A stretch of 64,000 nucleotides of DNA, taken from positions 79,837,299-79,901,298 of the forward strand of contig NW_026622763.1 in the NCBI RefSeq assembly GCF_023065955.2, written 5' to 3'. Shown here in pieces: positions 45,233 through 58,189 of this stretch. The stretch is from Ursus arctos. Its lineage: Eukaryota; Chordata; Mammalia; Carnivora; Ursidae. Both the position numbers and the translations under genes were made by a program. Each line of letters opens with the position of its first letter. Positions within the stretch are counted from its first letter, which is position 1. The notes below the pieces were generated by a model, which saw only the letters and a list, made by a program, of their open reading frames with translations, made no database searches and was not told where the DNA came from.

Positions 45233-46419
45233 TTTCCACCAGCATGTGCCTAACACTTCAGTCCCAGGGCCTGAGAAGACTACAGTTCTAGTTGGAAAAC
45301 ATGATACACATGTCAAAATATCCTATAAATTCTTACCTTTTGCCAACTCTGACTGAACAAGGAACACCATAAGTATAATTTCTCTAGCAAACGATTCTAA
45401 CTCAGTGAGCATGAGAGGGATATCTAATCTGATCATTCTTGACTTTGTTTCCCTGCATGTATGTATGTATGTATGTGTATATATATTTATATGAAAGTGT
45501 GGGCCAAGTTAAGAGATATGTAAGAGAGAAAATATGCATGTGATGTGTATGCATTATGTATAAATTACAGCAAATGTGCACGTGATGTGTATCCTTACGG
45601 CAAAGGCTGAAAGTTTAATATGTAAGTTGCTAACTTGGCAGACCTTACGTTCTGTTCTAAATGCATTGTGTGTAAACTTTATATTTAGAATGTTCGAGTG
45701 TAGCCAAAGAAATCTCTAGATCTTTCCAAAGAAATAGAGCTCTTAAAAGCACAAGGTGATCAGATAGTCACTTTAATACAAGAGCAATGTGCTATTAAAT
45801 GACATTTCATAAATTTTGTTGAGTATGCATTTAAAATTTGGAGCACCAACTATAGTCATTTTTCATGAGTCTGAATTGAATTTTTCCTGGCTTTTTATTG
45901 TTATTGTTGGTGAGGAACTAAATCTTCGAGTTAGTGGGTAGTGGACTTAAACTCTGTTTCTTTCTTTATCAGTTGGTTAAGGTAACACTATATGGTTATA
46001 CGTTTGGACAAAAATCTTTATTAGGTACTTCCTAAGCTTTTGTCACTTGTTATGTTGGATAAATATAGCTTTAGACACAAGAAATATATACATTCTCACA
46101 TCCTCCAGCTTGTTTTACATTTCCATGGGATTCAGGATGTTATTTAAAAAAATAGCAATATGTATAAGCTTCTTCCAATACAAACTTGATTATAAAGCAA
46201 CCCCAGTATTTCCTATGTTGTAAAGGTTACTGAATACTCTGGTCTCTAAAATTCAATGAATCAAATTGAATTAGAAACAAATATATCAGTCTTTTTAGAA
46301 ATGTGATTCAATTCTTTGCTACTCAAATATGGTGCAGGTGTGTGCATCTCTGAATTTCATGAGTAAATAGAGTCTACATGTTTTTACAAATCAAATTTCA
46401 AAATTAATTATTTCAGTTC
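45233..46419. other. Unassigned intronic sequence
   Basis: It contains a short (ATGT)n/(TA)n tract at about 45457-45490. No gene or transposon family was recognised. Confidence 0.6.
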
Positions 46420-47085
46420 CACTCATGTTTATTAAATGCCCACTCTGTGACAGGTGTTATATGAAGTGCTGGAGATACAAAGTGACATAAGACATCGTCT
46501 CTGTCTTAGAAAAAAATTTTTGAAATAGTAGGGGAGAAAGACATATAAATGCCTGATTAAATATTGGTTTGGTACCTTTATGCTGAAGAGTACAGTGCGG
46601 AAATCTCACAGAGGAAATTTTGCTTGATTCTGCTTGGGGTTGGGGGATGGCTGTCATATTTCAGAAAGGAAATGTTTCCAGAGCAGGATCTGAAAGATAA
46701 ATAGAAGTTGAAGGAATAAAAAGGTCAATGAGCTAACACATTTCAGGCATATGGAAAGTTATGACAACTTGAAACATCATGGTATGTTCACAAAACTATA
46801 AGCAATTCAGTGTCGCACAAATGCAAGTGGAGAGGAACAGATACCAGGTTGAGCCAGTAGGCAGGAGATTTAATCATGAGGAGCTCTTACCAAATGGAAA
46901 AATGTTAATTTTATCCTACAGGCCCAGAGAATCCAAACTGATTAAAGGAGAGGGTTGACCAGTTTTATCTTGTAGTACTGTTACTCTGTTGGCTGTGGTG
47001 ACTTGATGGACAAAAAAAATCAAGGAGAATAGTTAACAGACTGTTGCTATAGTCCAGATAAGAGATGACGTGAGCATAAATTTGA
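46420..47085 (-). repeat. L2 LINE 3' region, antisense
   Basis: TTTATTAAATGCCCACTCTG, ACAGGTGTTATATGAAGTGC and TGGAGATACAAAGTGACATA mark the antisense 3' end. GGCCCAGAGAATCCAAACTG and GTTGCTATAGTCCAGATAAG near 46920-47060 match the further-upstream L2 part (CTATTGCAGTAGTCCAGGCGAGAGATGA). The middle is very worn. Confidence 0.6.
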
Positions 47086-47205
47086 GTGAATCACAATGCA
47101 AATAGAAAGAAAAGTAAAACATATTTAAGAAATAAAGCTTTGAAGATGTTTTTTTTTTAATTAAACTTAGTGGGTGAGTGAGGAAGAAGATCTAATTTGA
47201 TTCTC

Positions 47206-47420
47206 AGTGTATCAGTCAGCTATTGCTACACCTGTGCTGCATAACAAAGTCAACAGCAAACATTTATTTCTTGATCACATATCTTCATGTGGGTGGGGAC
47301 TTGCTCATCTCAGAAGTGTTTATCTGGGCTTAGCGCCACTCTACAGTTTACGTCCAGGTTTTATATTATTATTCTCCTTGGAACAGTGGTTTCCTGAGGA
47401 AAGTATTTTTGATAACAAAA
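47206..47420. repeat. Ancient interspersed repeat, LTR/MLT-like, family uncertain
   Basis: GTATCAGTCAGCTATTGCTA, GCTGCATAACAAAGTCAACA and AACATTTATTTCTTGATCAC resemble a common ancient repeat end (TATCAGTTTGCTATTGCTGCATAACAAA...TTTATT). I cannot name the family or orientation from memory with confidence. Confidence 0.35.
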
Positions 47421-48909
47421 GTGATAAGATGGAAATAGGGTAGATAGAAAAGACCTATAAGCTATGGAGTCAGAGCCATGGAGTATTAAGTCACATGACA
47501 GTGAAGGTAGTAGAGGAGAATGAGAGGCAGAAGTAGAAGGAAGTGTGGCAGGATGGCATGAGCTGGGAAGGAGTAGGGATTTTATATGTGAGTAGAAGAG
47601 CAACGGGTTTGAAAGCAGAAGTGAGAAGTAAAGAGGCCACTGAGCCCCCTCCCAACCCTGACCTGCATGATGTGGATGAGAATGAGAGGGCTGCAAGGGA
47701 AGCAGATTTCTTAGTGGAGAGGTAGACTTCAATTACGGCTAAACGTCAGGGAAATTTTTAGAGAAGAGGTTGAAAGTGAGCAACATCTTGTCAACCACAG
47801 AAGGATAGTGGGGACTCAAAGAAGGCAAATGGAGGAGTGTGGGATAGAGGGGAAAGCGGGACAGTGGTCACGTGGGAATATGGCCAGAATGGTGTAAGGC
47901 GGCAGCCCAGAGGGCAATAGATGACCGGGGGTTCTACCTCTTGGGAAATGACTGAGGATGGCAGGAGCAGTGGGTCTGGTTTGTTTCCATAGCTCTGTGG
48001 TTGTCAAGAGGATTAATCTTCACTCTTTGGTGAACGGAGAAAAGGCTTGGGCCAGTTTAGACCCAATGGTGGCCTGGATGAATTATTTCCTATAAAGAGG
48101 TCATATCTCTGAAGAATGAGAAGATGAAGATTTCCAGGAGGAAATGGTCCCAAGTTTACAGAAGTTTTGAGAAGATGCCCAAGTTTCACTAGGTTTGGAA
48201 ATTGAGAGATGGCCATTAGTTATCACTTCAGCAGAGCGAGTGTTGGCAGACAGGAGAGCAGGAACAAGATGCTGTGGCTTGAGGAGGAATGGGGATGGAA
48301 ACAAGCACAGGTGATCTTTCTAGCAGTTTAATATTAAGAGAAAGAAAAGAGGTGTATCTAGAGAAGTGAAGTTGTTTTTATTGCTCTACTTTATGTTATC
48401 AATGAGAAACACTGTGTTTATAAACTGAGAGGAAAGAGATATTTGTGAGAAAATGGAGAAATGGGAAAGAGGGAATTGTTAAAGGCATAGGATTTAGACT
48501 GTAGTGTTATAGCAGTTGGCCTTGAAGAGGATGAGCCAAGATTAGAGGGCAAGTGGCAGTTATGCATGTGGCGTAGATAAATTTGTAGGTAGTCGGGGTG
48601 AGAACTTAAGGATGTTAATGGTCTCAGCTTGATGGTGTCCAAGTCTACTTGGTGGCATTATAGGATTGGTCATAGCTGGCCAAGAAATACAAGAAACACT
48701 GTGGATAGTAGGTAACCTATGTTGAAATCTGTTTAAGTCACTGAAGCAAAATTGGATAGGAAACTATGAAGAAAGATACTTACACTTACACATGCACACC
48801 CAGACTACAGTCAAGGGTTGCGTTGCAGAGGACCTGCAGCTTTTCCCCAAACTAAAATGCTGTTTATCTCTTGCAGTTATATTTTCAATTCTCTATTTGT
48901 GGTGGAATT
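47421..48909. other. Purine-biased unassigned intronic sequence
   Basis: The + strand is strongly G+A biased over more than 1 kb (GAATGAGAGGCAGAAGTAGA, GGATAGAGGGGAAAGCGGGA). The minus strand therefore carries several open frames of 60-120 codons rich in Ser, Pro and Leu, with no domain. It may be the worn middle of an antisense LINE or LTR element. Confidence 0.45.
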
Positions 48910-49065
48910 ACAGAATGTTAGGACTAAGTGGAGCAGTACATATCTCTAGGACAACCAACTTTAAGGAGTAGACTGAGGCCTAGAAGAGGGGAAAGTCACC
49001 CCCACCAAAGGCCCAGCTAGTCAATGACAGAACGAAGGCTCAGATCTGCTTCCTTATTTCAGCAA
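48910..49065 (-). repeat. MIR-family SINE (MIR3-like), antisense
   Basis: TACAGAATGTTAGGACTAAG, GAGTAGACTGAGGCCTAGAA, GGGGAAAGTCACCCCCACCA, AGGCCCAGCTAGTCAATGAC and GCTCAGATCTGCTTCCTTAT parallel the reversed MIR3-like consensus. It is the same family as the sense copy at 2470-2618. Confidence 0.7.
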
Positions 49066-50970
49066 TCTCTTGTCATTGTTACCAGTTTTGCCTGATTTCA
49101 TTACCTAAAGTATTGTGACAGTCCTCAGAATTTCCCCAAATTCAGCATGGGTAACAGAAATATAGAGTAATTTGGCACAGGACTAGTCATCTTTCCTTTA
49201 AGCTTCTGACATTAAAACCCACCAGGATTGAATAAGCTTCTATATACAAAATTTTGTATTACATCCCAAGTTTATACAGACTGTCACAGAATCTGTGTTT
49301 ATGTATAGTTGCTATTTATTATACTTTTTACTTTTATTATGGTGTTTTCTTTTTCCTATAAATATAAATACACAGGACAAATTATTCTAAGCTCCAGCGG
49401 GCATTTATTGATGTGGTATATTTTGGTATGTATTTTCCCCTATGCCCTTATATAGCCATATTAACATTACAGACTTCACAGTAACAAAATTCTTTGTTAT
49501 CCTGTCTCTCTCGTTATCCAGAATATGACAGCCTGTCTTTGGAGATAAAATTTAGTATGCTTAAGTATGTGTTGATTTAGACAATTTATAGTTTCTAAAG
49601 TGTTTTGAGTTGTTTGAACAAGTGAAAAGTAATTTTATTAAGAGAAGAGCATATTTTTATATATGTCAAATTCTTCAAATGTGGCTGAACTCTCAAACTT
49701 CACCATCCATGGGGAATATGTGTCTTGTACATTTAGAAACAGTGGTTTGGAACTGACAATTCTAATAGTGTTTCTAAATGCTAGAATGAACATCTGCAGT
49801 GAAAAATGTTATTAGCTGATTACATGATGGTTGATAAACACAAAGTGAATGTTTGACATCAGCACTGTGCTGTGGGCTGAGCTGTCTGTACCCAACTTCG
49901 GATTAGTTCTGCAACCAGAGAGGAACAATAATAGCAGGAGCCATAGAAAACAGCAAGTCACATAAAAAGTACTCTAAAATGCCATCAGTAGTCAGAATAT
50001 TACTGTGTGAATTTGGATGTGCCATGGGCAAAAATAAATCACGTTCTCGAAAACAGAGTAACTATACATTTTAACCTACAGTATGATCATTGGTTCTGTC
50101 CTCTTTATATTCAGCTTTAGGATACCTTCAGTTAACTTTTTGCAATGAAACCATGGCAATAAAATCACTGGACTCTGCTTACTAGCTTTAAATAATGGCA
50201 GCCCCTCATGAAGGGGAGAGTTGGAAAGAGCTAGAAGGCTTTTCAGTTCCTGCCTAATTATTTTGGAAAAGTTTACATTGAGACCGAGAATTTAAAATCA
50301 CTCTTCTAAGGAAGGGATTTTAGGTGTAAATTTGTTGTGGAGGAAAAGACTGAGACGCCCTGACTCCAGTGACCCAGAGGGGTTTTCAACTTTAGTGCAA
50401 ACTCTAGTCTGCCAGTGTTAACTGAATGGCTACTCATTCCACCAATGGTTTTGCTAAAAATCAGCCAATGAGGATATCGGAAGGACAGGTTTAAAACCCA
50501 GCCTGGGAAATTTAAAGATGAACTCCCACATGATAGACTACCCAATCTATGTTGAGTAATGTATGCCAAGGCCTAACTTCGTCTTTAATAACTGATAAAC
50601 TGTCAACTAATGGTGAGAAACATTTAGGATATATTGGCTTTGATAATGTCGGTATTACTTTATATTAGATGACTTATGTGTATATGTTTACGTGTATACA
50701 CATTTGAGTTTCATAAATGAATACTGTCTTATGCAGGCGAAGAAGGGAAGCATTAAAAGATATGTATTTCGAGAAAAATATTGCCTGCTTAGGAAACATT
50801 CATTTGCTCCTGTATTTAGGTTCCATGGCCAGGAATAAATTTCACCCTCTTTAACAAGTCATACCATGCTCTCCATCACCTTCTCATGGCCTGTCCTTCC
50901 AGGCTTGTCTCTTGCCGCCATCACCCACCACCCCACCCCATCAGCCTCATCATACATGTTCCCAACTCAC
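49066..50970. other. Unassigned intronic sequence
   Basis: No gene or repeat family was recognised over 1.9 kb. Confidence 0.6.
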
Positions 50971-50983
50971 AGAGCTACTCACT

Positions 50984-51141
50984 ATTTTTTTTTTTTTTTT
51001 GAAGGGCAGGGGAGGGACAGAGGGAGAGGGAGAATCTTAAGTAGTCTCCATGCTGGGGCTCAGTCTCACAACCCTGAGATCATGACCTGAGCCAAAATCA
51101 AGAGTCAGATACTTAACCATCTGAGCCACCCAGGTGCCCCG
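50984..51141 (-). mobile_element. CanSINE, antisense, with 13-bp TSD
   Basis: Reversed tail T-run, GGACAGAGGGAGAGGGAGAA, CTTAAGTAGTCTCCATGCTG, CTGAGATCATGACCTGAGCC and the head TGAGCCACCCAGGTGCCCC. The TSD AGAGCTACTCACT lies at 50971-50983 and 51142-51154. Its body differs from the GCCAGCGAGAGAGGG copies, so it belongs to an older or different CanSINE subfamily shared more widely among carnivores. Confidence 0.95.
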
Positions 51142-51514
51142 AGAGCTACTCACTTTTGTCATCAGACCATGTCTTGCTCTTTCATACCTCAGAGCCCCAG
51201 CTGAACTCTGTCCTGAGAAACTTTTCCCACTACCTTCACACAAGGGTCCCTTCTGGGAGCTAGCCTTGAGTAACTTCAGGTGTCTCTAGGCTCTGCTTTT
51301 ATACTATTTCACTTCTCTCAGCCTTTCTTGGCTTAACTCACACTTCTGTTCTATAGCTGGTCAGTCCCCAAGATCTCCTGCAGGGCGTTTTCAATCTCCT
51401 TTAATCAGCAATCGTGGCTCCCTGAGAGCATTGAGAATCCCAAGGCCCACCTTATACAGGCAGAACTCGATTACCTACCACATGAGGGGGAGTAACCAAG
51501 GATAGATCATTTAC

Positions 51515-51640
51515 CAAACCAATACTTAACGAAGACCTGCCATGTGCCAGACGCTGTGCCAGGTTCCACAGGTACAAAATTGTGTCGAATACAGATTTTG
51601 CCACGAAGGTGCTTACAGCTTAGTAGTAGCAATGGGAATG
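51515..51640 (-). repeat. Probable L2 3' end, antisense
   Basis: ACCAATACTTAACGAAGACC, TGCCATGTGCCAGACGCTGT and AAGGTGCTTACAGCTTAGTA follow the antisense L2 3'-end pattern. Antisense MIR is the alternative. Confidence 0.55.
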
Positions 51641-51674
51641 CAAATGGCGAAAATTTCAGGTGCTTAAGTATAAA

Positions 51675-51850
51675 TGCAAATACATAGAAAAAGTAACAGT
51701 GCTTACCTTTACTCAGAGGAAGAAGATAGAGATTGAGGGACAAGGGAGACTTCTGCTTTACCTACAGTATCTGAATTTTTACATTGAGACTAAGTTTATG
51801 TACAAATTGGAGAATAAATATTTATGGATTTAAAAAATAAAAACATTTTT
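51675..51850 (+). mobile_element. L1M LINE 3' end, sense
   Basis: GCTTACCTTTACTCAGAGGA, GGGAGACTTCTGCTTTACCT, ATCTGAATTTTTACATTGAG and an A-rich tail resemble the last 150 bases of old L1M elements (GTTACCTCTGGGAGG, GGGAGACTTTTACTTT, TTTGAATTTTTACAA). Confidence 0.6.
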
Positions 51851-53519
51851 AAACATTGTAAGCCTTCACATGCTGAATCTACTAATGACAATGTTGTACA
51901 AGTGGGAGGATTTACCGTGGGGACTGTCACAGAATGTGTATGGGAGAAGCACAGGACAAGGGATGCTTTCTGGGAAGGAGAGAAGAGGCTGAATCCCTGA
52001 GTCATGCTGGGAACCTGCTTGAGGCCCAGAAGTATTTTGGGGCAAAGGCAATGGAGAGAGGCTTACCTACGAGACACCTCATTTGTAGGTTGCTGAAGAA
52101 AGTGCCAGTGAAAAACATACTTAGGGAGTTTATCCACCCCCCCATCAAGTTTTGGTATTCTAATGGTAGAAGCTTAGTCCTTGTAATTCATTCAGTAAGG
52201 CACCCACACAATGCCATATACAAAAACAGGTCTTTTGTAAAAGTTCATGATGCCCCAACTGTGTCCAATGAAAGCAGAATTATAATAAAAGGACTAATGA
52301 TGAATACGTAAAAATTAAAGAGAAACTGTAAGCAACCTAGATTACTTCTCTTTGCTAAAATAAGCACATGCAAATTCATTCGCACTCTATTGATAATTAG
52401 AAACCGCACACCCACACGAAACAACTTACAAATCCCGCCCCATCAAATACAGCAAAGCTGTTCCAAGTCGCCTTTTGAACAAAAACCCTTTTATTAACCA
52501 GTCAGTTAAAAAAAACAAAACAACCAAAAAGGGGTGTATGCCTTTTTAAATTGGGCAAAGCACAACTGCAAAAAAAGAGGGGAAGAAAAAGCAGATAGTT
52601 TTGCAAACTATCATGATACGCCAGCAGGGAGTTGTTGGAGGCGTTTGGAAATATGTGTGTCAAACTGGTGATAGAGACTCCTTTCGTGCTATGCTGACGG
52701 ACCTCAGAGGAAACACGCCTGTAGGCTAGCGCAGTGTTGCAGTGGTCCCTGAACTCTGGTAATGACTCATGTGGGCAAGTACCTCTTGTTTTTAAAAGTA
52801 TGTGTCTATGTGAGTATGTACTAGTCAAACAGTTTTTCCATTTATGGTCTTGCTGCATGTTTTTGAAATAAAATTTTTACATAAAAACTATGAGATTTTG
52901 AACTCTTGAAGGAAATAAAGGATGATAGGCGAACATGCAAAATATTATGGAGCAGTGACGCCAGTTGCTGAAGGTTGGGAAACACTGATCAGTGTTATGT
53001 TTCCATCAGCATTCTGCAGTTCCCATCAGAATGCTTCTTTGCAAAGCTCAAAAAGATCATAGTTTGAGAAAATATCTCCACTCTGAAGTCTTTAGGCTAT
53101 GTGATATGCACAGTCTGGGCCCCATTTCCTGTCCGTACGCAAACGCCTTCAATTCCAGTTGAATCCGCTGGCTTTTTCAGCAGAAGAAATGTCTAAAGCT
53201 TCCACTATTTCTTACCATGATAACTCTTAAGTTAAACTTGAATTATATTTTCAAGTATTCCTCCAGCAAGCCATCTTATCTGAGAAGGAAACCAAGCACA
53301 TAAAAGATACAGTAGTGCCCTTCTGTGTGAGCCTGAAAAGTCTTACCAAATGCAGGGTTAACCTTGACTTGACGCTTTTCTTTACCTATGCCGTTAATCC
53401 AGCAGGAAATCAAGTTGGACCCATAGGAATACATCCCGAAGCTTTACTTCCCACCCTCGCCCAAGCCGCCATCGCCTCATGCCTTCAGGAGCCTCCTCAC
53501 TGACACGCACTCCTCCATC
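51851..53519. other. Unassigned intronic sequence
   Basis: No gene was recognised. GTTGGGAAACACTGATCAGT near 52975 looks like the end of a small old DNA element but no body was found. Confidence 0.5.
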
Positions 53520-54075
53520 TCTCTCTTCACAGGAGCCAAAGGGATCTTTGGAAAACAGGAATCAAATCATGTCCCTCAAATGCTTAAAACCCTTAGTGGC
53601 TTCTCATCATTCATAAAAAATAATCCACATTTCTTACCATGATCCCCAAAGCCTATTTTCCTCTGCTGGCCTGCCTCTCCAACCTCGTCGCCACTGCTTC
53701 CTCCTTCTTCCGGACACTTGGCCTATGTTGTCTGCTTTCTGTCTCTGGAACAGGCCAGCTTGCTCTCCCTCTAGGCCCTTCGCACATGTATTCCCTCTGC
53801 TCAGAATGATCTCCCTCCACTTCAAGTGGTCATTTTTTTCTTATTCAGTTCTCAGGTCAAATGTTGTTTCCTCAAACATACCTTCCCTGACCACCCCATA
53901 TTGCTTACTCTGTTTATTTCCTCATAGCACTTCTTACAGTCTGTAGTAAGAGTGTGCATGTGTGTGCACACGCGTGTGTGTGTGTGTGTGTGTAACCTAC
54001 TATCTCCCCTCCCCCTAGAATGTAAGCTCTACAAGGGCAGAGACCTTGAACCCCAGTCCAAAAGCAGTGTCTGTT
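53520..54075 (+). repeat. L2 LINE 3' region, sense, with embedded (GT)n
   Basis: AATCAAATCATGTCCCTCAA, AAAACCCTTAGTGGCTTCTC, ATTTCTTACCATGATCCCCA, CCCTTCGCACATGTATTCCC, TCAGGTCAAATGTTGTTTCC, CCTTCCCTGACCACCCCATA and AGAATGTAAGCTCTACAAGG are L2 landmarks in full order. This is the best-preserved L2 in the window. The CACATG...TAACC part carries the microsatellite at 53951-53993. Confidence 0.9.
53951..53993. repeat. (GT)n microsatellite with GCACACGCG core
   Basis: Alternating purine-pyrimidine sequence of 43 bases, including CACACGCGTG in the middle, sits inside the L2 copy. It is a potential Z-DNA former and length marker. Confidence 0.9.
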
Positions 54076-54114
54076 ACAGAGCAACTGTCCTTTACTCAGT
54101 GTTTGCAAGGTCTT

Positions 54115-56025
54115 TCTTTTGATATGTCTTTTGCATATTTTTACTTTTAAACTTCCCATGTTCTTTATGCAAATGTATTGTCCTAACAAATAGGTGAATT
54201 TTGTTCTTATGTTCTGGCAGTCTGAACTGTGCTGGGGGTTTAGCACTTTTACATTTATTAAGATTACTGGCATATTTAGATTATGTTTATCATCTTATTT
54301 TTATATTTAAGCCCCCTCTTAATGCCTTTTTTTCTACTTTCTTATCCTCTGAGGATGAATTCCTGTTTTGTATTTATCATCCCACTTTTTTCTTATATTG
54401 ATTTGGCAATTGTACACCACCTTTTTATCACTTAACAAACTATAAGACTAGTCCACACTAAATTCTTTTCCCAAACAATACAAGAACTTAGAACACTTTA
54501 GCACTCTTTACGCTCTTCCAATTTCTATACTATTTTCCATTTTCTTTCTTAATTATTGATCCCACAGGTTACCTGTTAATTTAAATGTCCTACGTATTTA
54601 ATATTTGTTCAAACTGACCTATATATTTACCAATTTCTTTTCTTACCGTTCTTCCTTCTATCTCAGACCTTCCTTCTGGGGTCTTTTTCCTTCTTCCTGA
54701 AGTATGCCCTTTAAGATATTCCTTTAACAATGGTCTACTGATATCACTCTGTGTTGTTTGTCAGAAGGTGTCTTGTTCTCAACAACTAGTCACGTTAGGC
54801 ATACAGTATTAGGCCGACAGCACACTGACAATGTTCGACTGTCTTCTGGCTTCTTCTGTGAAAAGTCAGCCATTGGTCTAATTGACATCTCTTTACCGGT
54901 GATCAGTCTTTTCTCTCTGGATACTTTTAAATTCTCTTTGTCTTTGATGTTCACTGCAGTCTAGGTCTTGCTGCCCATTTCTTTATATTATCCTTCTTGG
55001 TAGATGGTGTGTCTCCTATGGCTGCATATTAATGTTTTCCATCACTTCTGGGAAGTTATGTCTGTTGATATGCTGCTTCTCCATTCTGTCTTCTCCTTGT
55101 GGAACTCTTACCAGGTGTTCCTTAGACCTCTTACTCTTCAGCCATGTCTCCTACACACTATTTCATATTTTTCTATCTCCTTGATTCTGTGCTTCATTGT
55201 AGGTACTTTTTACAGACCTATCTTCTAATTCCAATTTGGTGTCTAAATCTCATGTTTCCGCCGACTCTCATTCATGGTGACTTTCTTTCTTATGAATTTG
55301 GTCATTTCTGTTTGGGATGTCATATTTGGTTGGGCTGAATGTGCGAGGATCTTGAGGAGTCTGATTTGCCTATGCTTTTCTCCAGAGAAGATTTAAATTT
55401 GCTTCTTTTGGGGTACTAGAGTACTACTAACCTAGAACCACTTTCATATGATTTCTTGGCTGATAGCTTAATTAATTGGGAGAAAATAAGTTTGATTTGA
55501 TACCTATAAGGGGGCAGTCCTGCGGTTGTAAATTCTTAAAGAGAATGATGACTTTTTAAACTGCTGTTTTATTTATTTAAACCAGAGTAAAGGCAGATTT
55601 TCTTGGATTCCCTTTGCTGAAGAAAGTGTATTAAGGGTAGGAGCTTATTCAGCTTACTCTTCCATCACGGTTGTAGGACCTTTGGGTGGTCACTGGTTTA
55701 ACTGTCCTGCATTGGACTCTTTCTCTCAGATCCTCTAAGACATCGCTATCATACTACCTTCCCATGCTTCAGATTCCTAGTATCAGCATTTACTTGAAGG
55801 GCAGTTCCAACCTGCAAATTTGGTTACATAGCACCCTTCACTCTTGGTTTTTTATTCGTTATTTTTTGCTTGTTGGAAGGCTTTGCTTAAGGATTTCCCT
55901 TAATATCCTATGAGCTCAACAATGAATTTAGGTGTGTATTTGTTTTAATATATCTAAGATCTATTTGTATTTTTATCATCAGAATTTTGGGAATTGATTC
56001 ATTACTGGAAACAGAAGTCTAGAGT
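54115..56025 (-). mobile_element. L1M LINE, antisense: ORF2 start, ORF1 end and 5' region
   Basis: Antisense L1M landmarks run in order. TCTGGCAGTCTGAACTGTGC and TTTTACATTTATTAAGATTA come from the ORF2 5' part. TTCCTTCTTCCTGAAGTATG, CTTTAACAATGGTCTACTGA and ACTGTCTTCTGGCTTCTTCT come from the inter-ORF/ORF1 3' part. TCTTCTCCTTGTGGAACTCT and TACTTTTTACAGACCTATCT, then TCTCCAGAGAAGATTTAAAT and TTACTGGAAACAGAAGTC, come from the 5' side. It spans about 1.9 kb, colinear but heavily diverged, with no coding capacity. Confidence 0.8.
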
Positions 56026-58189
56026 CTAATTATTAGTTTGCTAAACGAATGAATGAATAAATGAATGGTTATTTTTTATAAATGGCTGAATTCAAATTAA
56101 CCATTGGGTCCAATGCAGATTAGAACACACATTAAGCCAGATATGGTTTTATTTCACTACGTCTGGATTACTTTTGACAAAGCAACTTAAAATATTCCTT
56201 CGAAATATATGGAAAGCCACATACCATAGGAATTAAGTGGGGGGTGATGCCCACAATATGCTGAGAAAGTTTGAAATGGAAAATTCTCTTCAATAAGAAA
56301 CCACATAATAAAAAGTTCTGGTTATATTTGTAGTTACAAGCTATGGTTTATTACTCTGTCTAGAGATTCTTATAATGATTCATTGTTCTAGGAAGAAATA
56401 AAATAGGGTTCACAAAGGAGCTTTTATCAGATTATAATGTACCTGCCATAAAGTGGGGAAGAAGAGGCTTATCTGGCGATTTGTTGTCACTGCCTACATG
56501 AGCCATGGATCAGATAGTAATTAGAATTCCTTCTGAACCTCTGGAATGCCCTTCAGATGGAATTCCTTGTCATGAACACACCCACAGAGTAGGACATGAG
56601 AAGGTTGTTTGATAGGTCCTCTAGGTACTAAAACAAATCAAAACCAGCCCTGTTCATTCTAACAAAATCCGTCCTCCCATATGTTCTCCTTTTTGCACCA
56701 AATGCTCTTTGTTTTTTCTTCTTTCTGAAGACGAGAAATTCTGATACTTTCACAGAATTTTTATGTAACTTATCAGTTATGTAAGACTCATGTTGCCGCA
56801 GTGTAGGTGATGAGATTGGCCAAGGGAATGACGTGAGAATTTGGATGAAGTCAGCTCACAGTCATATCACGGAAGAGCTGTCTTTGCTATTGGAGCCTAC
56901 AAGGATCAAGGAAACCCTATTAGTTCTCTGGAATGAAAGTTCTAAGTTGGTCAAATTTTGAAAAACAGATGATGTGTTACTTGCCTATAGTGGCTTTTTA
57001 TTTTTCTTCTTCTTTCTCTGTGCCTTTTTATACTTTGTTTCTATGAATTAGAATTTCTGGGCATGGCATGCAGGCTGGCGTGACACACACAATACCCTTG
57101 GCTCCTAAGAGGTCATGAATTTGGATCACTTCCCCGATTACACATCTGCCCCTCTAGCTTGCATTTCAGAGCATACGGCTGTAGCAGAGGGGGCAGATTA
57201 GAAATCATCTCTGTAATGCTTCCAAAGTGTAGGAAAGAGGATGTTCCTTTTCATCTGGACATAAAGTTGTTGCCTGAGTGTTAAAAGGGCATGGGTAAAA
57301 CTGTTTTCTTGTGAATTGTTTTCAGTAAGTTAAAACGCAGTGAATGCCTTGCAGTCATAGAAGCCATACTAAGTACTATGTAGTAAGAGTACCCAAGAAA
57401 AATCCTGACCTCTATTGTTAAGGAACTCACCTGTCATTTGAAATGACCACAGCAGCCCCTGTAAGGAGGGACAACTTGGAATGATCCATTTATTGCTTTA
57501 CATTGTATTGATTTCTCAACTGTTGACAATTTTCCTTAAAAATTTGATTCCATATGCAGGTGGTTATTGGAGTAATCAGTTCATTTCAGAGAATATCATC
57601 CACTAGGGCTTCTTTTAAAATTGTAAAATGTAAGATTCTGGAAACTAAAGAATGCTACCAAAAGGCAACGTAGGGCTAAGTTGAGGCCCCGGGTTACCAT
57701 CCAGCTGCTGAGAAAGGATGCTTTCTGGATCAGGGGAAATATCAAGAGCAAAAACAAATGAAGAAAAAGAGGTGGATATTAGAGGAGAAGATGTATCATT
57801 CCCTCTCCTAAGCTGCTCTGTCACTTGTGTTCTGAATTCATCCCCAACTATCTCTTCTTCTTTCTTCAATCAATTAATGGTTCTTTCTCTTCCATCTTCA
57901 TATTCTCTATCATCATTGGCTTTTTCCTTTAATCCAAGGAGGAATAATCAAGGTAAAAAAGAAATGGTAGGGTGGAAACAGTGGGAATATATGGAAGCAG
58001 GGGATAACAAAGGAAGGGAGGTCTAAGCAAAAGAAGTGGATAATACTAAGTGCAGACGAGAACTATGTCCCGGAGGCTTCTTTTCCCTTACTAAGGAGTT
58101 TCATTTTATCATTTAAATAGCAGATAGAGTGGCCATGTTAAAATAAATACCAGACCATGTCATTTTCCTTCTTTGAAGCCGTTGGCATG
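56026..58189. other. Unassigned intronic sequence
   Basis: No gene or repeat family was recognised over 2.2 kb. Confidence 0.6.

Noticed and set aside
52950..53000. Possible end of a small DNA transposon (GTTGGGAAACACTGATCAGT)
   Set aside because: No matching opposite end and no body recognised.
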